Of a stretch of 64,000 nt of DNA, positions 31,453 through 40,234 are shown one piece after another. Every line of letters begins with the position of its first letter. Position 1 is the first letter of the stretch. The notes beneath the pieces are model-generated. The model had not been told where the DNA came from, did no database searches, and saw nothing but the letters and a program-made list of their open reading frames with translations. The position numbers and the translations under genes were made by a program. Origin of the DNA: Blastocladiella emersonii ATCC 22665 (taxonomy: Eukaryota > Blastocladiomycota > Blastocladiomycetes > Blastocladiales > Blastocladiaceae); assembly GCA_025594325.1 (NCBI GenBank), contig JANHCV010000013.1, positions 1,054,001 to 1,118,000 on the forward strand, written 5' to 3'.

Positions 31453-32516
31453 GAGAGGATCTGGAGTGACCCCCCCCCACCAGCGGGCGCCCACGGGGGG
31501 AACGCGATACAGGATGACGGCCGGCGCAGTTGATGCGGACAAGACGGGCACAGGCGTCGGTATTATACAGGCGCGACAGGATGTTGGGCAGCACGTTCAG
31601 GACGCCAGGGAGGTGCGTGACCAAGAACGAGAGGGAGAGTAGCGTGTCGAGCCAGTTTTTGAGGATGGGCAACAGGCGCTTCTGCGTGAACATGTGGGTG
31701 AGCGCCGCGTGGTCCGTGAACAACGCGAAACGGCGGCCGTGGAGGTAGTAGAAGAAGCGAGTGAGCGCAAAGACGATGCCAAGGAGCTCGCGCTTGGTGG
31801 CAGAGTAGTTCTGCTCGGCGGGCTGCAGAGAGCGAGAGGCGAACAAGATGTAGTGCAGGGACTCGCGGCTACCCTGGAACAGGACGGCGCCGAGACTGAC
31901 GTTTGAGGCGTCGGTAGCGACAAAGAGCGGCTTGGAGAAATCAGGCGGCGCAAGACACGGGGCGGCGGCGACAGCGGCTTTTACGGCGAGGAACGCCTGC
32001 TTGCACTCGTTGGTCCACACGTTGCGGACGTCGAGGTCGATGCGCTTGAGGTTGTGCAGCGCGTCAAGCGGGTGCATGAGGACCGCGGCGAGCGGGATGT
32101 AGGCGCGCAGATAGTTGACAAGGCCGAGGAACTTCTGGACCTGGTTGCCGGACGTCGGACGCGGCCAGTTGCGGATTGAGACAACCTTGGCCTTGGCGGG
32201 CTGCACGCCCTCGGCCGAGACGACGTGGCTGAGCAGGTGCACGCGTGCGTAGTAGAAGAAGCACTTGGCGGGGCTGAGGCGGAGGTTCCACCGCGTGAGA
32301 CGGTAGACAACAAGGACGAGGTGCTGCGTGTGCTCCTTGATCGAGGCCAAGAAGATGACGAGATTGTCGATGAAGACGCACACGAACGGCATGTCGTGGA
32401 AGATGTTGGACATGACGGCCTGGAACTGCGCCAAGAGGGTCTTGATGCCGAACGGGCCGCGCAAAGACAACATTGGGCTGGACAGAGCCGGAATGATGTT
32501 GTTGAGGAACAGGTCT
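31175..32516 (-). pseudogene. Gypsy reverse transcriptase (C-terminal part) and RNase H
   Basis: Only the back half of RT is present, from GPFGIKTLLAQFQAVMSNIF through the thumb (KFLGLVNYLRAYIP). The catalytic YxDD box reads FIDN (asparagine codon at 32363-32365). RNase H keeps TDASNVSLGAVLF, TKRELLGIVFAL and LFTDHAALTH, but the terminal motif usually ADALSR reads PNILSR (codon 31583-31585). No protease or first RT motifs are found between here and gag. The frame upstream of 32470 consists of tandem repeats. Confidence 0.85.
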
Positions 32517-32782
32517 GCACGCACAGTCAGGAACGCCGGGTAGCACCAAGAAGGCTCGCTGCGAACGGGCGTGCGGTTCGCCGCAGCCGAACGAGCGCGC
32601 GAAGACAACATTGGGCTGGATAGAGCCAGAATGATGTCGTCAAGGAACAGGTCTGCACGCACGGTCAGGAACGCCGGGTAGCACTGAGAAGGCTCGCCGC
32701 AAACGGGCGTGCGGTTCGCCGCAGCCAAACGAGCGTGCGAAGACGACATCGGGCTGGATAGAGCCGGAATGATGAGGTCAGA
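32466..32782. repeat. 138-bp tandem repeat replacing the RT N-terminal region
   Basis: Units begin GACAACATTGGGCTGGA at 32466 and 32604 and GACGACATCGGGCTGGA at 32742, a 138-bp (46-codon) period. The repeated peptide includes NRTPVRSEPSWCYPAFLTVR. It occupies the place of the missing first half of RT. Confidence 0.75.
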
Positions 32783-33193
32783 GATATTATTATTGTGAGC
32801 GACAAGCGCCACGTACAGGTCGCGGATGGACGCGCGTGCCCAGGTCACGGAAATGCGGGCGTGCCCAGCCAGTCGGGGTCGACCGCACCGGCGCCGTTGT
32901 GCTCACGGCGCGCACCAGAGCGGGCGGGGGCGGCGAAATGCGCGACGGGACTGAGGCGGCCGCGAAGGGGATCGTTGTGGGTGACGGTGGCGGCGCGGGC
33001 CGAGGTGGGGCCAAGGCGGGAGCCGACGATGATGTGGTAGAACTTGTCAAGCAGGTGCGCGAACAGGCTGGTGGCAGACGCTGGCAGGAGGGCGAGGACA
33101 CGGAGGTGGTGGGCGAGCAGGGGCTGGGAGCGGGGAATGCTGTTGACCGCGCGGGCAGGCAAGGAGACGAACTCGGAGCGGGAGCGCTCAAGG

Positions 33194-34606
33194 TCATCCG
33201 CCAAACTTGGTCTCGAGACCCGCGGGCCGGACGGGCGCCACAGCCGCGTGGTAGTTGCGCGGGGCGCGCTTGCACACAGCAGAGCGGGAGCGCGAGCGGG
33301 ACCGGGGACGCGAGTGGGACTGGGAACGCGAGCGCTGACGCTTGTTGCTGCCGCCACAATCACGATCGTGGCAGTCGTTGGGCACGGCGAGAAGCGCGCG
33401 CGGGGCGTCGCGGGACGCGCGGTCGTCACGGCTGGCCTTGCCCTTGTTGTAGTGGCTGTTCTTGTCGTGGGCGCCGCCGCCACGGTGGTTGTTGTAGTTG
33501 TAGTTGTTCTTGTTGTTGTAGTTGTTGTAGTTGTTGTTGTTGTTGTTGTAGTTGTTGTTGTTGTTCTTGTTCTTGTCCTTGTCCTTGTCACCCAACTTGG
33601 TGCGCGCGGCCGGCACGGCAGATGAGGCGTCGCCAGCGTCGCCGGCGGGCGCCTTGCTGCGCGAGGCGATCTGGACGTAGCCGTAGGGGCCAATGAGGTC
33701 GACGAGCGTGAGCGGGGTGCGCTTGGAGGTGGCGGTGCCGAGCGTGTGGCAGAGGGCGTTGTAGACGTCGTCCTTGATGCCCTTGACTGAGTTGAGGAAC
33801 GAGGAGAGGAGCGCAGGAGGCAGGTGGCCGGTGGGATCCAGGCAACCCCCCTCGCGGAGACGCCGGACAAACACAACGCGGTGGCGCTTGAGGGTGAGGC
33901 CTGGAGTGGCGGGGATCGAGAGGTCGAGGTAGCGGACAATGGCGGCGCGGTCCATGTGGTTGAAGAAGCGGGCGATCAGCTGGTGCTCCTCGAGACCGGC
34001 GCCCTCGCGGACCATCAACTTGTACACGACCTGGGCGTCGTGGCCGACGGTGGTGGTGGCGGCGTTGAGCAGCTTGTACAGGTTGTGCAGCGGGTAGAGG
34101 TTGCGGAGGTTGCGGAGGAAGGTGGCTGGGTCTCGGCAGTTGCCGCGGGTTGGGTGGCGGTAGTTGATGCGGGTGCTCTCGATGTTGGCGCGCAGCTGCT
34201 TGTCAACGCTGGTGGTCGACGCGGCGGGAGCGGCTGGCGAGGCGGCGGCCGGCGCGGCCGGGGGCGCCTCGGCGGGCAGCCTGTTGATGGCGAGGTTGAT
34301 GATGTTGTTGTAGCGCGAGTGCGCGGCGATGAGCGCGTCCAGCGCCTTGGCGGCCTGGGCCTGCAGCTTGGGCGGGTGGGTGGCCGACGTGCCGTTGCCC
34401 TGGGACGGCGCGGGTTGCGCGGCGGCGTCGATGGCGGCCGAGCAGGCAGCGAATTGCTCACTGAGTAGCTGGCGCAGCTTGGCGGCGCGCGCGCGTGCGG
34501 CGGGCACGGCCTGGGGGTCCTTGGACGCGGTGCTGCAGGTGCTGGGGAGCGCGGAGATGTCGCTGCAGAGCGCCAGCGAGATGGTGAAGGTGGGGTTCGA
34601 GGCCAT
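33194..34606 (-). CDS. Gypsy Gag
   Basis: A 470-residue frame starts at 34606 (MASNPTFTISLALCSDISAL), only about 22 bp inside the 5' LTR, and ends at 33194. A Pro/Ala-rich N-terminal third precedes the helical capsid-like region (CRDPATFLRNLRNLYPLHNL, EEHQLIARFFNHMDRAAIVR). A poly-Asn/Tyr run encoded by GTTGTT-type microsatellite (33490-33585) and an Arg/Ser-rich tail with SRSRSRSRSAVC follow. No CCHC zinc knuckle is present; the basic tail may bind RNA instead. The frame is intact, unlike pol. Confidence 0.8.
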   Translation of the reverse strand: MASNPTFTISLALCSDISALPSTCSTASKDPQAVPAARARAAKLRQLLSEQFAACSAAIDAAAQPAPSQGNGTSATHPPKLQAQAAKALDALIAAHSRYNNIINLAINRLPAEAPPAAPAAASPAAPAASTTSVDKQLRANIESTRINYRHPTRGNCRDPATFLRNLRNLYPLHNLYKLLNAATTTVGHDAQVVYKLMVREGAGLEEHQLIARFFNHMDRAAIVRYLDLSIPATPGLTLKRHRVVFVRRLREGGCLDPTGHLPPALLSSFLNSVKGIKDDVYNALCHTLGTATSKRTPLTLVDLIGPYGYVQIASRSKAPAGDAGDASSAVPAARTKLGDKDKDKNKNNNNNYNNNNNNYNNYNNKNNYNYNNHRGGGAHDKNSHYNKGKASRDDRASRDAPRALLAVPNDCHDRDCGGSNKRQRSRSQSHSRPRSRSRSRSAVCKRAPRNYHAAVAPVRPAGLETKFGG

Positions 34607-34607
34607 G

Positions 34608-34628
34608 CGGAAAACTACTTGAAGAAAA
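34608..34628 (-). other. Gypsy primer-binding region, possible self-priming
   Basis: The minus-strand sequence directly after the 5' LTR is TTTTCTTCAAGTAGTTTTCC, without the TGG that starts tRNA-primed sites. Its CAAGTAGT is complementary to ACTACTTG inside the LTR (34655-34675 region). Tf1/sushi-type chromoviruses prime from the 5' end of their own transcript, and this could be such a case. Confidence 0.4.
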
Positions 34629-34844
34629 TGTTGATGCCGACAGAAGGAGGCGGGAGACAAGTAGTCAGGGATGTCTATTCCTGCCTTCGGCCCCGAACCC
34701 AAGACGGGGAGAGGGGAGAATGGATAACAAAGCAGGGCGCGCCGCAGCGGGGTGCGGCGGCGTGGGAGCGAGGGATTGCGGGCGGCTCACGCGAGATCAG
34801 ATGATTGATCACCGCGGTCGTGGCCACATGAACGTCACGCAACA
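34629..34844 (-). repeat. Gypsy 5' LTR
   Basis: 216 bp, TGTTG to CAACA on the plus strand; two mismatches to the 3' LTR. Its outer end abuts the CACGG duplication within the LEA2-like gene. Confidence 0.9.
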
Positions 34845-35537
34845 CACGGCCGCGCCCTCGTACTTGAACCGGTACCCAATAACGCGCAGCCTGGTGATAC
34901 CCGATTCGGTCTTGACAGCCACGGCGAGCTTGTCGCTGTCCACGAGATTCCTTGGCCGAGGCACGTTCCTTGGGATCAGGTCCGTCGGTATGTCACACGC
35001 AACGAGGACCGAGACCTAGAATGCGCTCTGGGTCGGCTCGCGGATGCACCACGAAAAGAGGACCAGGATCGTGATCTCCGTGTTGTTCGAGTTGGCGGGG
35101 ACGCGCAGCGACGCGAGGGTCCCGTTCGCGACGAGGTCCGTCGCGGCCGCCAACGGGTACGCCGCGTACTGCAAGCCGTACAAGTCGACCTCAAACGAAT
35201 TCGAGTTCGCGATTGACAAGACAAATTCCCAGTTGATGCGCAGCGTCGTGGTCGCGGCGTCAACGGCCATTGGACTCCGTCCCGTCCCCGCTGGTAGCGC
35301 CTGCGCGCGCACGAGCGCGAGGGACGGTGCCGTGAACGACGTGATCAAGACGAGCAGGTAGCTGCCGAAGATGATCAGGCCGAGGACGACGAAGACGCAA
35401 GTGCCGCACGCGATCTGTTTCGGGCGCGACGCGGGAACGACGCGCGCGAGCCAACGTGGCAGGTTTCCGGTCGCGACCTTGCCGTGCCCATTGCCAGAAA
35501 ACGAGACCAACGAAACGGCGGCGGCGCTTCCTCTCAT
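34845..35537 (-). pseudogene. LEA2-like membrane protein gene copy A, 5' piece
   Basis: From MRGSAAAVSLVSFSGNGHGK it aligns residue for residue with the central part of 36601-38310: PRWLARVVPASRPKQIACGT, a membrane helix (VFVVLGLIIFGSYLLVLI), then the extracellular LEA2-type beta domain (NGTLASLRVPANSNNTEITI). TAG at 35016-35018 falls where the paralogue has leucine (IREPTQSAF-stop versus IREPTQNAFL). In-frame similarity continues beyond the stop (VSVLVACDIPTDLIP, RLRVIGYRFKYEGAAV) to the gypsy insertion at 34845. The gene is dead twice over. Confidence 0.85.
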
Positions 35538-35558
35538 CGGGCTCGATGCGAGAGCACT

Positions 35559-36119
35559 TTAACCGACCGGGCGTTGCTGCGATGGGATGAGCGGATCCAC
35601 GACGAGCGGTTCCGTTGCCAACGGCTCAAGCCAGGGGATCCCAACCCTGAGCGGTTCGGGCGACAGAGTCGCGGCGGCGGGCGCGACGGTGCGCATGCCC
35701 GCCTCGCCCTGCGTGTAGTCGAACGTGACGTGCACCGGTGCACGCGTCGTCGTGCCCGCGCCCTGAACGGCTAAGAAGCGCAAGCTAGAGGTAGAGGCGT
35801 AGATATTGGGTTCGCGTGGCGCTGCCGCAGTTGTCCTCGATATGCGGGTTATGATCAGGGCGATCCGACAGGTCTCAGGCGGCATCGTCAGCGACGCACC
35901 TTCCACGAGCGCGAGCTGAGACGCATTCCGCGTGGCCGGACACTGGTGCAATGTGAGCTCAGCGGTGTACTTTGCGAAGCGATCAAAGCTACCGCTCATG
36001 GCAGCAACTGGCGAGGACGCGCTTGCACTGGCCGCCGCACCGGCAGCCGATGCGGACGATCCAGGAGGTAGCAGCAGCGTCTCGTCCGTGCGCGACCGCG
36101 TCAAGTAGTTATGTTTCAT
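35559..36119 (-). CDS. Uncharacterised 186-residue protein
   Basis: The ATG at 36119 (MKHNYLTRSRTDETLLLPPG) opens a frame to TAA at 35559. A Ser/Ala-rich N-terminus precedes a beta-rich domain with two or three cysteines (KYTAELTLHQCPATRN, MPPETCRIALIITRIS, APVHVTFDYTQGE) and a Pro/Leu-rich end. It ends about 20 bp before the LEA2-like pseudogene on the same strand and may have been its upstream exon or a separate gene. No family recognised. Confidence 0.45.
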   Translation of the reverse strand: MKHNYLTRSRTDETLLLPPGSSASAAGAAASASASSPVAAMSGSFDRFAKYTAELTLHQCPATRNASQLALVEGASLTMPPETCRIALIITRISRTTAAAPREPNIYASTSSLRFLAVQGAGTTTRAPVHVTFDYTQGEAGMRTVAPAAATLSPEPLRVGIPWLEPLATEPLVVDPLIPSQQRPVG

Positions 36120-36600
36120 GGCTGGGGATGAAAGAATATTTACATGGTCGTGGAGAGCGCGAGCTAGATCACTCCACGCCCTGAAGTGCAAGAACGGTCG
36201 CACGGGCTTCCGAGTTCGGCAAGCGGGTGGGCGAACGGCGCGCCACACAGCAGGCGTGACCGCGTTGCGCCACTCTCGCGGCGATCATGAAGCGCGCTCG
36301 CTCCTCGGCTGGTCGGGACGGGGATCTCGGCCTTCATACCAGCTGGCGGAGCTGCTTCTGTCGTCGCTGTTGCGCGGGCTAGAAGGCTCACATCGGCGAG
36401 CACCGTGCGGTGCGTGCGATCCGCATCAGAACAGCGATCACAGCTGAGTCCAACGCACCATTTACGAGCAGCGGTGCGCGAGTCTCATCACGCGAGCGAT
36501 CGTATCAGAGCCTCGCACGCGGAGTCTCGCAGTGATGGGTATGCAAAAGGGGTGGTGTATAGATGTACTACTGCTACTGCTACAGCCGCTCTCCTACTCG
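36120..36600. other. Intergenic
   Basis: About 480 bp between two reverse-strand genes. Includes TACTACTGCTACTGCTACAG near 36570. No gene or clear signal is seen. Confidence 0.4.
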
Positions 36601-38310
36601 CTAGAACCGGGGCAGCGCGACACCAGGGACCTCGATCTTGGGCAAGTCGACCTTGGGCACCTCGATTCCCACAACGTTCGGCGGCGGCCCGTTGAGTTTC
36701 GGGATGAGCGACCCGACCGTGCCGATCACACTATTCACGATCCCGCCGGCCGCGTCCTGCGCGATCTTATCCAGCCTGACCGGGCACTTGGCGGCCGCGC
36801 TGTCCTGGTGCTTGAACCGGTACCCGATGATCCGGAGCTTATCGACGCCAGTGTCGACCGTGTAGAAGACGGACACCTTATCCCCGTCGACGACATTCGT
36901 CGGTTTCGGCACGTTGCTCGGGATCAGCCCCGGGGGCACGCCGCACGCGACGAGGACCGAGAGCAGGAACGCGTTCTGCGTCGGCTCGCGGATGCGCCAC
37001 GTGAAGAGGACCGGGATCGTGATCTCCGTGTTGTTCGAGTTGGCGGGGACGCGCAGCGACGCGAGGGTCCCGTTCGCGATGAGGTCCGACGGCGAGGTCG
37101 CGGCCGATGACGGGTACGCCGCGTACTGCACGTCGTACAGGTCGACGTCGAATGCATTCGGGTTCGCGACCGAGACCACAAAGTCCCAGTTGACGCGCAG
37201 CGTCGTGGTCGCGGTATCGACGTTGAGCGGGGTCCGCGACGAGCCGGCGGGCGGCGCCTGCGCGCGCAGGAACGCGACCGTCGGTTTCGTGAACGACGTG
37301 ACGAGGACGAGCAGGTAGATGCCGAAGATGAGCAGGCCGAGGACGATGAGCACGCACGCGCCGCACGCGATCTGTTTCGGGCGCGACGCGGGGACCACGC
37401 GCGCGAGCCACGGCGGCAGGCTGGTGCGCGCGGACGCGTCCTTGCCCTTGCCGAAGGATGAGATGGACGCGGCGGCCGTGGTGCTCCCGCCGGCAACACT
37501 GCTCGGTCGCGTCGCGGGCGCCGACGATGCGAGCGCGTTGTACCCGGCCGGGTGCTGCTGCTGTGACGCGGTCGGAAGTTGTTGCGGCAGCGGGTGCTCG
37601 ACGAGCGTGGCGGCGGACGCGTCGAGCGGCTCAGCCGACTGCGCGAAATGGGCCTCGGCAGGCGCCGACGGGATGAAGGTCGGGGTCACGGCGCCCATGT
37701 TGACGGCGAGGTGGTACTGCGACATGAGCGGGCCGGGCGACATGACGTTGTCGGTCGACGACTTGGGCGGCAGCGTAGGAGGAGCGGCGGCGGCGCCGGT
37801 CATGGTGGCGTATGACAGCGCGGGCTCGTTGGGCAGCGGCAGCGGCTGCTCGACGCGCGCACCGCCGGGCTTGATCGTGGCAAACGCCGATGACGAGGAC
37901 GAGGACATGAACCCGCCCGTGTTACCGAGCGAGGCGGCGGCGGAAGGCGCGCGCGACGAGGCGCCCGCGAGACGCGGCGGGTGTGCGGCGACGAGCGACG
38001 CGACGTCGACCTCGGCGACGAGTGGCGCCGTCTCGCTCGCGTTGGTGCCCGTGCGGCGCGGCGCAGTCGGAACGCGCGCTGCCGTGGTAGCAGTAGGCGA
38101 GTCGAAGCGGCGCGCGGTGATGGTGGCGGCGCTCGCGTAGAGCGAGGTCACGTCGTCGTCGCTCTCGCCGCCGTCCTCGTCCTCGGGGCCTCTTGGGACC
38201 GCAGTGCTGGCGAGGCGGCTCGGCGGCAGGACGGGTGGCGGTGCGGCGCCGAGCGAGGGCAGCCGCGGCGGGGACGCCGTAGATGGTGGCGATGAAGTGT
38301 CGGTATCCAT
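36601..38310 (-). CDS. LEA2/NDR1-HIN1-like single-pass membrane protein
   Basis: A 569-residue product is predicted from the ATG at 38310 (MDTDTSSPPSTASPPRLPSL) to TAG at 36601. The N-terminal two-thirds is disordered and Ser/Pro/Ala-rich, presumably cytosolic. A basic segment (LPPWLARVVPASRPKQ) precedes one membrane helix (VLIVLGLLIFGIYLLVLVTS). The C-terminal domain looks like the LEA2 fold, with the typical VNWDFVVSVANPNAFDVDLY pattern, NGTLASLRVPANSNNTEITI and a second conserved block (KLRIIGYRFKHQ). It ends in repeated Pro-Lys-Val/Ile motifs (VPKVDLPKIEVPG). Proteins of this fold act in stress responses or at membranes in plants and fungi; the role here is unknown. A broken paralogue lies at 34845-35537. 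Confidence 0.8.
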   Translation of the reverse strand: MDTDTSSPPSTASPPRLPSLGAAPPPVLPPSRLASTAVPRGPEDEDGGESDDDVTSLYASAATITARRFDSPTATTAARVPTAPRRTGTNASETAPLVAEVDVASLVAAHPPRLAGASSRAPSAAASLGNTGGFMSSSSSSAFATIKPGGARVEQPLPLPNEPALSYATMTGAAAAPPTLPPKSSTDNVMSPGPLMSQYHLAVNMGAVTPTFIPSAPAEAHFAQSAEPLDASAATLVEHPLPQQLPTASQQQHPAGYNALASSAPATRPSSVAGGSTTAAASISSFGKGKDASARTSLPPWLARVVPASRPKQIACGACVLIVLGLLIFGIYLLVLVTSFTKPTVAFLRAQAPPAGSSRTPLNVDTATTTLRVNWDFVVSVANPNAFDVDLYDVQYAAYPSSAATSPSDLIANGTLASLRVPANSNNTEITIPVLFTWRIREPTQNAFLLSVLVACGVPPGLIPSNVPKPTNVVDGDKVSVFYTVDTGVDKLRIIGYRFKHQDSAAAKCPVRLDKIAQDAAGGIVNSVIGTVGSLIPKLNGPPPNVVGIEVPKVDLPKIEVPGVALPRF

Positions 38311-38869
38311 GGTAGTCGTTGCAAGGGGTGCGAGATGCATCCGAGACCCGCTGCGGGCCGTCTCCGAGGGGAGAGAGGGGGGGGCGGGAGCGCGCAACGG
38401 TCGGCGGCGGTCGTTCTCGAGTGGCGCCTTCCACGGTGGGAAAGCCGCCTGCCACGTCGCGGGAACGCCTGTTCTGGAACGCCCACGAGGGAACCCGACG
38501 CGCCCCGAAGCTGAAACTGCATCACCGGGCGCATCACGCTCTTCCACTGCTCCAATACGACGCGCCGTTCGAAAGGGAGCGACGCGCCCACGCTCTCAGC
38601 TCCGCGATGTGTGAGCTCCCCTGTACTCGTGCGCGGCAGTGCGGGCGAGAGCGCGTCTGCCCTGGACACAACCCAGGGTGGGCGGTCTTCCCTCTCGGTG
38701 AAGCAGAGTCCTCGCCGGCACGAGCCCCCAGATCGACTCAGGACCGAGCACAGGCGAGCCCGCGATGGCGTGCCTCGCCGATCCCCCTTTACCCAAGCGC
38801 TCGCTCTCACGAAGCAAATCCGAACTCCTCACCCTTTGCCGTCAACTTCCGCTCCCAGAGCGGCCGGTT
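38311..38869. other. Intergenic
   Basis: GC-rich, with overlapping antisense open frames and no protein-like candidate. Probably the promoter region of the LEA2-like gene. Confidence 0.4.
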
Positions 38870-39560
38870 TGACACGCGCCGAGATCCAGTGCCTCGGCGA
38901 CCCGAGCGACGCCGCGCGCGTGGCCCGCGTGCGCTACCTCGCACAGCAGACTCGTCTCGCTGTTTGTAGCGTGGGACGTTCGAGGAATCACGCGGATCGC
39001 GATCCACGGACAGTTGGCGCCGGCCTTCGCGATCCGTGAGCGTAGAGCCAGAACGCGGGAAGGGCGCTGAGGTCGCGGGCTGCCTCGTGAGGCTCAACGG
39101 CGACGCCCCATGCCCGCGCGTGTCCACTCGCTCGCCTTCGTGTGCCCGCCGTTCCCCGCTGCAATGGACGCGGGGAAGTCAAGCGTGATTCGCACTGGAG
39201 CGAGCTAGGCGCGGGCGACTTCGACTCGCGAGTCGGCGACTGCATCGACGTTTACAAACACCTCGAGTGCGCCAAAGACTGCTTCTACCCTCGCGACTGA
39301 CGCCAAGTCGTCGCCGCCCGACCTGCTAGCGACTCTCTGCCGCCGCCGAGTTCATTCCGCCACGGCCAAGCTGCACGCTCGCGAGTTCGACGCGTTCAAT
39401 AAGCCCGCTTTCGCGTCCGCGACGGTTTCCGCCCAACCGCCTGCCGCGCTTGCAGACAGCGACCACGCCGCGCACCTCTCGCCGGCGATAGATGCGTTTG
39501 ATGCAGTCAGTGGTGCGGCGCTGGTACTGCGGGACCGCAGCGAGTTGTAGTACCTCCCGT
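38870..39560 (+). pseudogene. YLP-tail membrane protein family, dead copy
   Basis: Fragments in different frames follow the order of the intact neighbours at 40235 and 41795: IQCLGDPSDAARVARVR (compare VQCQSDLDDPERAARLRADS), LAFVCPPFPAAM (compare LGFACPPFPAAL), DAKSSPPDLLATL, then PPAALADSDHAAHL and ALVLRDRSEL-stop-YLP-stop (compare TVPRDRGETLYLP). The membrane helix is missing, and the last codons include TAG where the paralogue has leucine. It is an old tandem copy broken by indels and stops. Confidence 0.7.
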
Positions 39561-40234
39561 GAGAGCGGATGTGCGGAATGATGGATAGAAAGGACGGCGA
39601 TTGGATCGTTGCATCGAGCGAGAACCGTACATCTCTTGCATTGTGAGTTCAGCGAGCTGGGCGCGCCGCGACGCAGGTCGCGACCCATCCGTGTGCTGCA
39701 GCGTTGCGCTCTTGTCAGTCGCTCGCTGCAACGCAGCGCGAGAGGTTGCGGAATGGAGAACCTATAATCGACGCAGCATCGTGTGAAGCCGACAGCGGCG
39801 CGCAGCAGTGTCCTGCGGCGATCGAGCCCACCACTCTTGCGTACAGCGCGACGGAGACTCACGTCACGGCCGCCCTTACCCTCACGCGACACGCAACATG
39901 ATGCTTCGAGTCCGTTGCACCAAGTGCAGCATGCGCTACATCCCGCGATCAGCGTCCACGCCGAGCCGCCCTGAACCGCGCAGAGGCGGCGCTCAGGGGA
40001 CCGACCGCGATCCGGTGCCATGGTGGCCCGCGTGGGCTCACCTCGGAGACGAGGCGAGGGAGCGCCGCCCTTGATCCTCTTGTGCGCGCTCGCCGGGCGA
40101 TCCGCGCTCTCCGCGTCGACCGACCTCTGCTGCTTCAGCTCGAGTCGTTTCACGCAACGTCCGCATCACCAACCGCACCGCCCACCAGCGCGCAATCTCA
40201 CCCTGCCTCCCGCCGCGTAGCCGATCCCTTCACC
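39561..40234. other. Intergenic
   Basis: No supported gene; reverse-strand open frames across it overlap the pseudogene and lack protein character. A TAG acceptor-like site at about 40218-40220, just before the next ATG, may mean that an upstream exon with a signal peptide exists. Confidence 0.35.

Larger units (their letters stand above)
29216..34844 (-). mobile_element. Ty3/gypsy chromovirus-like LTR retrotransposon, defective
   Basis: Two 216-bp LTRs (29216-29431, 34629-34844) begin TGTTG and end CAACA, and differ at only two positions by eye, both C/T. The element is flanked by CACGG at 29211-29215 and 34845-34849. The coding strand is minus. Order from the 5' LTR: gag, a gap where protease and the first half of RT should be, RT C-terminal part, RNase H, integrase zinc domain and core, chromodomain. 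Three catalytic aspartates appear as asparagine and there is one nonsense codon, so this copy cannot be autonomous. Confidence 0.93.

Noticed and set aside
34976-35263. Arg-rich reverse frame overlapping the LEA2-like pseudogene
   Set aside because: Alternative frame of the clearly homologous LEA2-like reading.
39326-40153. 275-codon reverse-strand frame
   Set aside because: Overlaps the YLP pseudogene on the opposite strand and lacks protein character.
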